Positions 20,906 to 30,300 of a DNA stretch of 64,000 bases are shown in pieces. A model generated the notes under the pieces. It did not search any database. It was given only the letters and a program-made list of their open reading frames with translations, and was not told the DNA's origin. Source of the stretch: Mucilaginibacter glaciei (lineage in GTDB: Bacteria > Bacteroidota > Bacteroidia > Sphingobacteriales > Sphingobacteriaceae); contig NZ_JACWMX010000002.1 in the NCBI RefSeq assembly GCF_014773245.1, positions 186,001-250,000 of the forward strand. The letters are read 5' to 3'. Within the stretch, counting starts at the first letter, position 1. Every line of letters starts with the position of its first letter. Both the position numbers and the translations under genes were made by a program.

Positions 20906-21253
20906 TTACTTTTTAAAATGACCGGCATAAACTGCTTCATCAAAACCGAAGAAAAGGAAGTCGCCATCTTCAATAACGGGGCGTTTGATCATGCTGGTTT
21001 TCTGTTGCAACAACTTCAGCGCATCATCCTTTGTTTTGATGCCGTCTTTAACCGCAGGGTCCAGCTGTTTGTAGGTGAGGCCCTGTTTGTTCATGAACTT
21101 TTCATAACCCGCCTTAGCGTCCCACTCCTCCAACTTATCTGCGCTTACACCCAACTTTTTAAAATCCTGAAACTCATAAGCTACATGTTGAGCCTTTAAC
21201 CAATCTATTGCCTTTTTAACCGTATTGCAGTTAGTGATACCGTAAACTTTCAT
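20906..21253 (-). CDS. ArsC/Spx/YffB-like thioredoxin-fold protein
   Basis: A 115-residue protein starting M-K-V-Y-G-I-T-N-C-N-T-V-K-K-A, the active-site region of the ArsC/Spx family with a single Cys (C9). It has the downstream I-K-R-P-V-I-E-D motif with the conserved Arg. The closest recognisable subgroup is YffB-like, glutathione/thiol-dependent and not proven to reduce arsenate. No arsenic genes are nearby. It starts 12 nt after the end of the beta-barrel gene and may be cotranscribed with it. The family call is firm; the substrate is unknown. Confidence 0.85.
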   Translation of the reverse strand: MKVYGITNCNTVKKAIDWLKAQHVAYEFQDFKKLGVSADKLEEWDAKAGYEKFMNKQGLTYKQLDPAVKDGIKTKDDALKLLQQKTSMIKRPVIEDGDFLFFGFDEAVYAGHFKK

Positions 21254-21265
21254 GTGGCAAAAATA

Positions 21266-23656
21266 CTAATTTCTGCTTCCTCCGCTGCTGTCGTCGTTAT
21301 TTATCCCACGCTGATTTTTCTTAATGGTGCTATTCAGTTTACCGAATTTATAATTGAAGCTAAGGCCAAAAGTGCGGAAGATCTGGTAGTTATAGGTAGT
21401 TGTCCGGAAATCATCGGTGATCGTTCTAAAGTCAAGTTTTATGTACTTGCTAAAAGGACCATTCGCATATAAAGATATCGATGCTTTTTTACCGAACATT
21501 TCCTTAGATACGTTAGCCCCGTAACCTAAATAATAATTGTCTGTACCCTGCAATAACACGTAGCGGCTATCAAACCCTATGTTTGCACCTATCCTGAAGC
21601 CATCGTCAAACTTATAGCTGGCATTAGTGAACACATGGCCCTGCTGGCCGCTGTTGCTGTAAAATTGACCATTAAAAGCACCTTTTAACCAAACCTGCTG
21701 AATTTCGGCGTTTACATTGAGGTTTAATTTGGGAGTGAATGGGATGGTCATATTTAAATCAAGGGCCAGATTTTTGTTTTTACCTACATTGGCAAACGAA
21801 GTTGTAGTTACATTGCCATTCACGCTGGCCAGGTTTTGGATAGTATTGTTAGCGAATGAATAACTGCTGCTCAGGTTAAACGAACCTTTGGTAAACCGGC
21901 CATAGCTCAATTCAAAGTTATTATTTACAGCGGGCACTAATGAGGGATTACCAACCGTGATGTATAAGGGGTTACTGCGGTTAACAAACGGGTTTAACTG
22001 GTAAATGCCCGGGCGTTGAATGCGTTGAGTAAACCCGAATGTTAAGGTGCTGCCGGTTAAACTGCGCTGAATAGATACTGACGGCACCAAGTTATTAAAG
22101 CCCTGATCCAGATTAGTTGCTGTTGATGAGAAGTTGGCCTTAATATCCGTTCGCTCAAAACGTGCACCACTTTTAAAAGTCCATTTATCCAACTTAAGCA
22201 GGTATGAGTTATAAAGACTGTAAACATCCTGCTTGTAATCAAAATCGTTGGTTTGTGTTGGATCGTTTACGTATTCGCCGCTGGCGGTCAATATATCGTT
22301 CCGAAAATTGCTAAAGTTAGCCCGGTTGATCATTTTACCGCCGGCTTCTATTGTAATAGCTTTTAGCGGATGCACATAGTCTAACTGGGTTGTATGCTCT
22401 TTTGACCCTGCCTTGTTAAATTGGCGGTAATCGGTTGTGTTACCCGGACTAACGTTATTATTAGTGCTGTTTCCGTTATTACTGTATTTGTATGATGCGG
22501 TAAGCAATTGGTTTTTATTGCGTTTAAAACCATGTTGATAATTCAGGCCAAAATCTCCTCCATTATATCCGCCGCTGCCAATATTAGTGGTATTATAGTT
22601 GGTAGCGATGCCATTATCAACCTGCATAGTTAGCTGGTTGCTACCCTGTGTGTTGTTACTTTTATAATAATTAAATGTACCGGTTAATAAATTAAGGGTG
22701 TCGGCCTCAAAACTTAACTCGGTACTAACGTAGTTGTTACTCCCTCCGTTGTAGTTGCTGCCGCTTTGCATAATGGTTGATGGCTGTTTTAAAAACTCGG
22801 TAGAGTTGGTAAATGGCGTATTAACATCCCTGCGGTTACCTACGCCACCAAAGGCATTTATACCAAACTTCCCCTGCTTAAGGGTAAGGTTTAAATTAGT
22901 ACGATAGCCGAAAACGGTGTTATAGTAAGCATTAACAGATCCGTTATAGCCTTGATCGGCATTTTTAGAAGTAATGATATTAATGATACCGGCTAACCCT
23001 TCAGCATCGTATTTTGCGGGTGGCGTAGTAATCACCTCTATTTTAACAATGTTGGTGCCCGGCATAGCCTTTAATATGTCTGCCGGGTTACGTGCCATTA
23101 ATGCCGATTCCTTACCATTTAGCAAAATCTTATAATTACCGCTGCCCCGCAGTTTGATAGCGTCGTTAGCATCAACAGAAAGCAATGGTACCTTTCTAAG
23201 CATATCCAGCGCGGAAAGGCTTTTGCTTTCCGGGTCGGCCAGCACATCATAGCTAATGCGGTCAACTTCTTGTTTCATCAGCGGCCTGGCGGCCACCACC
23301 GATACTTCCTTCAATTGCTTGCTTGACGGGGATAAATTGACCGTACCAACATCTTCTATAGCCTTATTGCCGCTGATGTTTAACACCTTGGTGCGATAAC
23401 CTACAAACAATACAGATAATTTATAGGCCTTTGCCGGCAATTTACTTATCTCGAAAACACCGTCATCCTTAGTTAGCATGCTCTTCACGGGCGCATTAGT
23501 AACTGCATCTGTAATGGCAATGGTAGCATAACCCATCGGTTTGTTTATAGCCGAATCGATAACGATACCCTTAACCGTAATAGTTGGTGGTGTAGTTTGC
23601 GCAAAAGACAGCGCGGATAAAATACAGGCAAGTGCAGTAAGTAAAAATATTTTCAT
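21266..23656 (-). CDS. outer-membrane beta-barrel (TonB-receptor-like) protein
   Basis: A 796-residue outer-membrane protein. A signal peptide (about 1-19) precedes a CarboxypepD_reg-like domain (about 24-112) and a plug-like region with R-G-S-G-N-Y-K-I-L-L-N-G-K and A-K-Y-D-A-E-G. A long barrel of the OMP_b-brl_3 type follows, rich in alternating aromatic and polar residues with N/G-rich loops. No TonB box is obvious, and no SusD-like partner lies beside it. Probably a surface transporter or receptor; ligand unknown. Confidence 0.85.
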   Translation of the reverse strand: MKIFLLTALACILSALSFAQTTPPTITVKGIVIDSAINKPMGYATIAITDAVTNAPVKSMLTKDDGVFEISKLPAKAYKLSVLFVGYRTKVLNISGNKAIEDVGTVNLSPSSKQLKEVSVVAARPLMKQEVDRISYDVLADPESKSLSALDMLRKVPLLSVDANDAIKLRGSGNYKILLNGKESALMARNPADILKAMPGTNIVKIEVITTPPAKYDAEGLAGIINIITSKNADQGYNGSVNAYYNTVFGYRTNLNLTLKQGKFGINAFGGVGNRRDVNTPFTNSTEFLKQPSTIMQSGSNYNGGSNNYVSTELSFEADTLNLLTGTFNYYKSNNTQGSNQLTMQVDNGIATNYNTTNIGSGGYNGGDFGLNYQHGFKRNKNQLLTASYKYSNNGNSTNNNVSPGNTTDYRQFNKAGSKEHTTQLDYVHPLKAITIEAGGKMINRANFSNFRNDILTASGEYVNDPTQTNDFDYKQDVYSLYNSYLLKLDKWTFKSGARFERTDIKANFSSTATNLDQGFNNLVPSVSIQRSLTGSTLTFGFTQRIQRPGIYQLNPFVNRSNPLYITVGNPSLVPAVNNNFELSYGRFTKGSFNLSSSYSFANNTIQNLASVNGNVTTTSFANVGKNKNLALDLNMTIPFTPKLNLNVNAEIQQVWLKGAFNGQFYSNSGQQGHVFTNASYKFDDGFRIGANIGFDSRYVLLQGTDNYYLGYGANVSKEMFGKKASISLYANGPFSKYIKLDFRTITDDFRTTTYNYQIFRTFGLSFNYKFGKLNSTIKKNQRGINNDDSSGGSRN

Positions 23657-23755
23657 TCAGTTGCTTTGGGTGATTAGACACGTAAATGTACATTACCGTT
23701 GCACCAAAAAATACTTTTTAACAATTATTTAACTAAATCCTTAGTAACAAATTAA

Positions 23756-24316
23756 TTACTTATTGAACCTGGTCATGGTTAACTCGGTGCCGACGGTGGC
23801 AAAGCTTTTGATCATCTCGATAGAGCGGTCTATTAATGCGGGCAGTTCCGGCTTTTCATCATCGTCAAAGCCGCTTAGCACGTAATCAACCTGGCGGCCT
23901 TTGGGGTAGTTGTCGCTCACGCCAAAACGAAGGCGCGCATATTCATTGTTACCTAAAGTAGCTTCAATGTGTTTTAAACCATTATGGCCGGCAGCGCTAC
24001 CTTTGGGTTTAAGGCGCAGGGTGCCTAATGGCAGGGCGATATCGTCTACAATAACCAATACGTTCTCAACGGGGATCTTCAGTTCCTTCATCCAGTGGTT
24101 CAGGGCCCTGCCGCTTAAGTTCATGTAGGTGGTTGGTTTGATGAGGTGCAGCATCCGGCCTTTGTAGGGTACTTCGGCATAATACGCGTGGCGCATGCTG
24201 TAAAACTTCTCCTTCTCCTGTTTCACCAGTTCATCCAGCACCATAAAGCCGATGTTGTGCCGGGTATCGGCATACTCGGGCCCTATGTTTCCTAAACCAA
24301 CTACCAGGTATTTCAT
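23756..24316 (-). CDS. pth: peptidyl-tRNA hydrolase
   Basis: A 186-residue Pth that recycles peptidyl-tRNA. Conserved residues are visible: N10 and H20 in G-L-G-N-I-G-P-E-Y-A-D-T-R-H-N-I-G-F, the K-P-T-T-Y-M-N-L-S-G substrate loop, D-D-I-A-L-P-L-G and the G-H-N-G-L segment. Full length. In Bacteroidota it often follows prs and rplY; here a 262-residue orphan gene lies between rplY and pth. Confidence 0.97.
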   Translation of the reverse strand: MKYLVVGLGNIGPEYADTRHNIGFMVLDELVKQEKEKFYSMRHAYYAEVPYKGRMLHLIKPTTYMNLSGRALNHWMKELKIPVENVLVIVDDIALPLGTLRLKPKGSAAGHNGLKHIEATLGNNEYARLRFGVSDNYPKGRQVDYVLSGFDDDEKPELPALIDRSIEMIKSFATVGTELTMTRFNK

Positions 24317-24383
24317 TTTGCGAAAATAGCTAATCTTAAGGCCAAATTACAAGCGAATTTTAATTGCAAAAACCACTATAAAG

Positions 24384-25172
24384 TTAATAGTTTATAAATA
24401 TTTCAGACACATTATCGGGAGAACCGGCAACTGTCTGAATTATATTGGCGATAGGCAGCGTAGCTAATACCTTTTTATGATTTCCATTTATTTTATCGTA
24501 TCCGGTTACCAACTGATAATGCGATGATTTCCTGTTACTTAATACAATTGGTTTTGGCGACTTAAAAACCAGTGCATCTTCTCCGTTTGCTAACTTCTCA
24601 CTATGCGGCCCGTCAAACACTTCCCCTGTAGCAGTATTGATTACGCTACATTCCATAAAAGGCTTTAAATCTTTACTGATGATATGGTAGTGCCAAAATG
24701 TAGCTTTAGCGTGGAAGGTAATGTTGTATTTAGCGGGCATACCCTGAACTATCTTCAGGTTGATCATGCCAAACAGGTGTTTATTATCGGCTACAGAAGG
24801 CAAAGCGTTAACAGAAAAATCAGTCGTTAGGGCCCTCCGTACCGTTTCGGTTAATGCCAAATTATTTTCTTGGGTTGAATAGTTGGAAAAGCGAAGTAGC
24901 TTCCCATCCAAAGCCGACCGAGTTATTAAGCTATAGTTAAAAAAAGCAGGATCGTTTAAAACCAGCTCAAAATCAAGTTCCGTTCTAACGGCGTCTTTTA
25001 AATTTTCACTAAATAAGATTATTCCGTTTGCTACAGGTTTTATCAATAGCCCCTGCTCAACCATTCTTGTTGTAGTTTCGGCAGTGGGTTTTGTGACCAT
25101 ACCATTAAATTTGAAATCAGTAAAATAATCGTGGCTAAAAAAAATAGAGGTTAACTGTTCTAACTCGGTCAT
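24384..25172 (-). CDS. hypothetical protein inserted between rplY and pth
   Basis: A 262-residue soluble protein without signal peptide or membrane segment. It begins M-T-E-L-E-Q-L-T-S-I-F-F-S-H-D-Y-F, followed by a T-x-x-T-x-x-M-x-x-x-G-L-L-I-K-P segment and many short beta strands. I do not recognise the family with confidence. The opening pattern (H-x-Y-F, then G-L-L-hydrophobic-P) faintly recalls structural proteins of Bacteroidota contractile injection clusters, but no such genes are near. A terminator separates it from rplY, so it may have its own promoter. Confidence 0.6.
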   Translation of the reverse strand: MTELEQLTSIFFSHDYFTDFKFNGMVTKPTAETTTRMVEQGLLIKPVANGIILFSENLKDAVRTELDFELVLNDPAFFNYSLITRSALDGKLLRFSNYSTQENNLALTETVRRALTTDFSVNALPSVADNKHLFGMINLKIVQGMPAKYNITFHAKATFWHYHIISKDLKPFMECSVINTATGEVFDGPHSEKLANGEDALVFKSPKPIVLSNRKSSHYQLVTGYDKINGNHKKVLATLPIANIIQTVAGSPDNVSEIFINY

Positions 25173-25203
25173 GGTTTAAAGATACCCAAAAAGGACAAAA
25201 AAA

Positions 25204-25232
25204 ATAGCGATGGGTATAAAACCCATCGCTAT
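25204..25232 (-). terminator. terminator of rplY
   Basis: The stem ATAGCGATGGGT/ACCCATCGCTAT has a 5-nt loop and is followed on the minus strand by about eight T. It is 43 nt after the rplY stop. Confidence 0.9.
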
Positions 25233-25275
25233 TAAATTAAATCAGTTGATCACCTTAATCGGTGGTAACTCCCAA

Positions 25276-25854
25276 TTATTTTTTACCGGCTTCTTGTTCT
25301 GCCTGACGTAACGCACGTGATGTAGTTACAGATACGATTGTATCTTCCTGTGCATTGGTAATAGTTAAGTTTGGCAAGTTAATCTCGCTAACTTTTACAG
25401 ATTTACCAACTTCAAGCTCGCCGATGCTCACTTCGATGTTATCTAAATGATCTTTCGGTAAAGCTTTAACGCGCAGTTTACGTAATTTCTGCACTAATTT
25501 ACCACCCACTTTTACACCTGGTGAAGTACCTGTTAATTTTACAGGAATTTCGATAGTGATAGGTTTCTTTTCATCTAACAACAAAAAGTCAACGTGGATA
25601 AGCTGCTCCGTTAATGGGTGGAACTGCATATCTTTAATGATAGCCTGTGATTTAACACCAGCAACTTCGATGTCGATGAAATGAACAACCGGAGTATAAA
25701 CTACGGCCCTCATATCAGCTGCGGACACTGAAAAGTGGGTTTGTGTTGGCCCACCGTAAAGTACTGCAGGCACTAAGCCCTGGTAACGCAGTTCTTTAGC
25801 GTCTCTTTTCCCTACGTTCTCTCTCGGAGAACCGCTAATAGCAATTGATTTCAT
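25276..25854 (-). CDS. rplY: 50S ribosomal protein L25 (CTC/TL5 form, bL25)
   Basis: A 192-residue two-domain bL25 of the general-stress CTC type. The N-terminal 5S rRNA-binding domain (about 1-92) includes L-V-P-A-V-L-Y-G-G and the F-H-P-L-T-E-Q-L-I-H-V-D-F segment. The TL5-like beta domain (about 95-180) has G-G-K-L-V-Q-K-L-R-K-L. It follows prs, a frequent pairing. A short inverted repeat (CCATACCA/TGGTATGG, 25873-25891) lies just upstream of the start and could form a leader hairpin; its role is unknown. Confidence 0.95.
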   Translation of the reverse strand: MKSIAISGSPRENVGKRDAKELRYQGLVPAVLYGGPTQTHFSVSAADMRAVVYTPVVHFIDIEVAGVKSQAIIKDMQFHPLTEQLIHVDFLLLDEKKPITIEIPVKLTGTSPGVKVGGKLVQKLRKLRVKALPKDHLDNIEVSIGELEVGKSVKVSEINLPNLTITNAQEDTIVSVTTSRALRQAEQEAGKK

Positions 25855-25913
25855 TATTTATTTATATACAAGCCATACCAACATGGTATGGATATTTTTA
25901 ATCTCTCTTACTG

Positions 25914-25942
25914 CTATGGACTATTGACCATAGACTATTGAC
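25914..25942. repeat. word repeat (GACTATGG/GACTATTG-type) between prs and rplY
   Basis: CTATGGACTATTGACCATAG followed by ACTATTGAC. The word ACTATTGAC occurs twice, and CTATGG/CCATAG flank the first copy in inverse orientation. It ends 5 nt from the prs stop codon. Confidence 0.5.
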
Positions 25943-25946
25943 TTTC

Positions 25947-26891
25947 TTAATCAACCTTAAACAACTGGCTTATCGAGCCGTGTTCGTTTACATTGCTTAT
26001 AGCCTGTGCAAACAGTTTAGCAGTTGACAGCACCCTTATTTTAGGGCTGGTGTGCTTTAACGGGATGGTATCTGTCACTATCAGTTCGGTTAGAGCCGAG
26101 TTCTCGATAGTTTCATAAGCCTTACCCGATAACACAGGGTGCGTACAAACTGCACGTACACTGCGCGCACCGCGCTCCATAATTAAACCGGCGGCCTTTG
26201 CAAGCGTACCGGCAGTATCGCAAATGTCATCTATCAGTACAATGTCCTGATCGGTAACATCCCCGATGATGGTCATGCTTTCAATTTCATTTGCACGCTT
26301 ACGGCGCTTATCGCAAATTACCACTTCGGCACTAAAGAACTTTGCAAAGCTGCGGGCCCTGTATGAGCCGCCCATATCCGGCGATGCAATTGTTATATTA
26401 CCTAAACCAAGGCTTTTGATGTAAGGCACAAATATGATCGATGCATCCAGGTGATCTACCGGTACATCAAAAAATGCCTGTATCTGTGCAGCGTGCAGGT
26501 CCATCGTCATGATACGGTTAATACCTGCCGCCACTAATAAATTTGCTACCAGTTTTGAGCCGATGGCAACACGCGGCTTATCTTTCCTGTCCTGGCGGGC
26601 CAAACCGAAGTAAGGGATAACTGCTATAATATAATGGGCTGATGCACGGCGGGCGGCATCGATCATCATGAGCAGTTCCATCAGGTTATCGGTAGGTTGG
26701 TGCGTGCTTTGAATTAAAAACACATCACAACCGCGGATAGACTCGTTAAAATGGGGCTGAAATTCGCCGTCGCTAAAACGCGATAAAACTACATCGCCGA
26801 GCTCCTGGCCGTAAGATGCAGCAATATTTGTTGATAGTTCCTTTGAACCGGAACCTGCAAATAGCTTAACTGTATTAAACTGTAAAGGCAT
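25947..26891 (-). CDS. prs: ribose-phosphate pyrophosphokinase (PRPP synthetase)
   Basis: A 314-residue class I enzyme making PRPP from ribose-5-phosphate and ATP for nucleotide, His and Trp synthesis. Visible motifs are K-L-F-A-G-S-G-S-K-E at the start, the R-Q-D-R-K-D flexible-loop region, the metal-binding D-L-H-A-A-Q-I-Q, and the PRPP loop V-L-I-D-D-I-C-D-T-A-G-T. I took the ATG at 26891; the longer frame to 26963 translates repeat sequence. tRNA-Gln lies upstream on the same strand and may share its promoter. Confidence 0.97.
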   Translation of the reverse strand: MPLQFNTVKLFAGSGSKELSTNIAASYGQELGDVVLSRFSDGEFQPHFNESIRGCDVFLIQSTHQPTDNLMELLMMIDAARRASAHYIIAVIPYFGLARQDRKDKPRVAIGSKLVANLLVAAGINRIMTMDLHAAQIQAFFDVPVDHLDASIIFVPYIKSLGLGNITIASPDMGGSYRARSFAKFFSAEVVICDKRRKRANEIESMTIIGDVTDQDIVLIDDICDTAGTLAKAAGLIMERGARSVRAVCTHPVLSGKAYETIENSALTELIVTDTIPLKHTSPKIRVLSTAKLFAQAISNVNEHGSISQLFKVD

Positions 26892-26899
26892 CTTTCTTT

Positions 26900-27042
26900 G
26901 GATTTCGAATTTCGGATGTTCAATTTCGAATTGCTTCTCTACTTCCCATCCCCATAATATCAACCAACCCCCTATAAAAACAATCGGATTTCAATTTTTC
27001 TATCAGATGTAAATCCGAAACTGAAAATTCGAAATCCGAAAT
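26900..27042. repeat. word palindrome (ATTTCGGA-type) between prs and tRNA-Gln
   Basis: The left arm (26900-26937) reads GGATTTCGAATTTCGGATG and then CAATTTCGAATTG. The right arm (27011-27042) is the inverse, AAATCCGAAACTGAAAATTC and GAAATCCGAAAT. The centre is unrelated. This array creates a false N-terminal extension of prs. Confidence 0.7.
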
Positions 27043-27050
27043 ATTCTATG

Positions 27051-27121
27051 TTGCCCGACCAGGATTCGAACCTAGACAAACGGTACCAAAAACCGTCGTA
27101 CTACCTTTATACTATCAGGCA
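27051..27121 (-). tRNA. tRNA-Gln (TTG anticodon)
   Basis: Acceptor TGCCTGA/TCGGGCA; anticodon stem ACGGT/ACCGT around T-T-T-T-G-G-T (anticodon TTG); T loop TTCGAAT; discriminator A. Single gene, upstream of prs. Confidence 0.95.
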
Positions 27122-27157
27122 ATCTCTTTTGGTTTGCAAGCTCCCCGAAAAGGAATG

Positions 27158-27188
27158 CAAATATAAGATGATTTTTCAATACTCGAAA
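27158..27188 (-). promoter_or_regulatory. promoter of tRNA-Gln (and possibly prs)
   Basis: A perfect -7 box TATATTTG (27158-27165) with a -33 TTTC (27185-27188) 19 nt upstream, 36 nt before the tRNA. It has the same TTTC-19-TAnnTTTG layout as the rpsU promoter. Confidence 0.65.
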
Positions 27189-27259
27189 GCAAATTTTAAA
27201 AAAGTATTTTAAACAGTTAACCCTCAAGTTGCTATACGTTAAAAAGTGTTAAGTATTGC

Positions 27260-27290
27260 CTTGTTTAGCTTCAACATCATAATAGTTTTG
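27260..27290 (+). promoter_or_regulatory. promoter of the GT117/DUF2723 gene
   Basis: The -7 box TAGTTTTG (27283-27290) fits TAnnTTTG. A CTTG (27260-27263) lies 19 nt upstream at the -33 position. The start codon is 45 nt downstream. Confidence 0.6.
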
Positions 27291-27335
27291 CTATTTTCGG
27301 CTGATTGAAACCTGACTATTACCGTATAACACCCG

Positions 27336-30300
27336 ATGAACTACAACAAAACTAATAATATTTTTGGCTGGGCCACATTTATAATTGCCTCGTTAACCTA
27401 CATTTTAACCCTTGAGCCATCAACCAGCTTTTGGGATTGCGGCGAATTTATTGCCTGTATTTACCGCCTGCAGGTAGCCCACCAACCCGGTGCCCCCCTG
27501 TTCACCATGATAGGCAAGGTATTTTCCCTGCTGTCGTTCGGCAATAATAACAAGGTGGCTTATTTTACCAATATGTCGTCGGCATTGGCGAGTGGTGCAA
27601 CTATCCTGTTCCTTTTCTGGACCATCACGGCGCTGGCTAAAAAATTGTTGGTGAAAGCCGGTGAAGAGCTTACCCAAACCAACCTGATCCTGATCATCGG
27701 CTCGGGTTTAGTTGGTGCTTTGGCCTATGCGTTTTCTGATACATTTTGGTTCTCGGCGGTAGAGAGCGAAGTTTACGCCTTGTCGTCACTATGTACAGCG
27801 GTTGTGTTTTGGGCGATATTAAAATGGGAGGCCCATGCAGATGAGGCGCGTGCAGATAAATGGATCGTTTTTATCGCTTACGTAATGGGGCTTTCTATCG
27901 GCATCCACTTATTAAACTTATTGGTAATACCTGCCATAGCGTTAGTGATCTACTTCCGCAAGGCAAAAAATGTGAGCACCAAAGGCACCATATGGGCCTT
28001 TATATTAGGCGTAGTAACTGTGGCTATTATCCTTTGGGGTGTAATTCAATTCACCGTTAAGGGTGCTGCCTACTCCGACTTGTTATTTGTAAATACCCTG
28101 GGAATGGGTTTTGGCAGCGGTGCTATCGCGTTTTACCTGTTGGTGGCGCTTGCACTGGCCGCCGGGATCTATTACACCGTAAAGCCCTCGACAGCGGCGT
28201 TAGCTACGGCTGTGGCCAGTTTTGTGGTATTGCTAACCATTAGCGCAGGCATCATCGGCTTTGTGGGTGCTGCTGCTGCTTTGGCATTCTTTGAATATAT
28301 TTTAAAGGTACGTGAAAGGCGTGCGGCCCTCAACCGGGTATTGATCTGCGCGGTGTTCATCCTGTTCGGGTACAGTTCTTTTGTTATGATCGTTATCCGC
28401 GCTAAGGCGGGGACCAACTTAAATAACAGCGACCCGCAGGATGCCTTTGCCCTGAACAGCTATCTTAACCGCGACCAATATGGCGACACGCCTTTAATGT
28501 ATGGCCAGTACTTCGATTCGAAAGCGATTGACCAAACCGACGGCCCGGTTATTTACCGCCGCGGTGCAAATAAATATGAAACAGCCGGTAAAAAGCTGAA
28601 CACTATATACGACCGCAACACCTTGTTCCCGCGGATGTTTAGCGGCGATAAGGCCGGTCACCCTGAATTTTACAGGGCGTGGTCGCACCTGGGGCCCGAT
28701 GAACAACCCACCATGGCCACCAACCTGGGCTTTTTTACCACATGGCAAATTAACCAAATGTATACCCGCTACTTTCTGTGGAACTTTGTTGGCCGTACCA
28801 ATGAGATGGACGGGCAGCAAAACAGCGCAGGGATTGATGGTGCATGGATAAGCGGTTTAAATTTTAAAAAGGACCTGCCAAAATCTGTTACCGAAAGCAA
28901 CGCGTACAATAGGCTGTTCTTCCTGCCACTAATCATTGGTTTGCTTGGTTTGGTTTACCATGTAAAACGCAACCAGCGCGATGCCGGAGTGGTATTGGTT
29001 TTATTCTTTTTTACAGGTTTAGCCATTGTGCTTTACTTAAACCAGGACCCTTTGCAGCCCCGCGAGCGTGATTATGCTTACGCCGGGTCATTCTACGCCT
29101 TTGCTATCTGGATAGGTTTAGGGGTGTTAACGATAGCCGATTTCATCAGCAAAAAGCTAAACGCTAAAACAGGTGCCATCATAGCAACCGTGGTTTGCTT
29201 ATTAGCCGCACCGGTATTAATGGCCAACCAGGAGTGGAACGACCATGACCGTTCTACCAAGTTAACGCCGCATGATATGGCGTATAACTACCTTAATTCC
29301 TGCGCGCCGAATGCCATATTATTTTGTTTTGCCGATAACGACACTTACCCGCTATGGTACATCCAGGAAGTGGAAGGCGTTCGCCCGGATATACGGATCG
29401 TGAACCTGAGTTTACTGGGTACCGACTGGTACATCCGCCAGATGAAGCAGAAAATGAACGATTCGGACCCGTTGCCTATCACCATGAGCAATGATAAGTT
29501 TAAAACCGGCACACGCGATGTGATCTATTTTAATGATGCCAAAGTAGCCGGGCCAACAGAGCTGAAAGAGGTTTTTGACTTCCTGACGTCGGACGATCCG
29601 CAAACCAAAGTTCAATTATATGAAGGCGTTGATGCGGCGAATTATTTGCCCACTAAAAATTTAAAGCTGACTGTTAACGCCGATGAAGTTGTTAAAGCGG
29701 GTGCCGTGCCTGCAAGCGAAAAAGGGCGTATTGTACCTCAAATGGACTTTACCTACCCCGGTAAATATGTTACCAAAGACAACCTGGCTATTATGGATAT
29801 CATCGCCCACAATAACTGGAAACGCCCGATATACTTTACGGTGACTGCCGGTAACGAAAATATGCTTGGCTTAGATAAATATTTTTACAATGAAGGTTTA
29901 GCGTTGCGGCTGATGCCCTTTGCTCCGGATAGTAACGCCCGTTTCTTAGAAACCAGCAATACCAATGTGATGTATGCGAACGTGATGAATAAGTTTAAAT
30001 ATGGCAACTTTAAAACCGCTAAGAATTTAGATCATGAATCGTTAACGCTGTTTTACCGCGTGATGACCACCACATTTACCACCCTGGCCGATAACCTGAT
30101 CAAAGAAGGTAAACCCGACCTGGCTAAAAAGGTATTGCAGAAATACGCCGCCAATATGCCTGAGCAGATCATGACGCAGGATTTGGCACTGACTAAGTTT
30201 TACATGTCTGAGAGTGCTTTCCACGCCAATGAAACCGCTATCGGGACCAGCCTGATTAATAAGATTGATGGTTACCTGACCGATCAACTCAATTACAATT

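Noticed and set aside
20906..21253. Arsenate reductase
   Set aside because: The fold is ArsC-like, but there is no ars operon and the sequence is closer to YffB-type proteins of unknown substrate.
26892..26963. 24-residue N-terminal extension of prs
   Set aside because: It translates the ATTTCGGA word array; the conserved PRPP synthetase start is at 26891.
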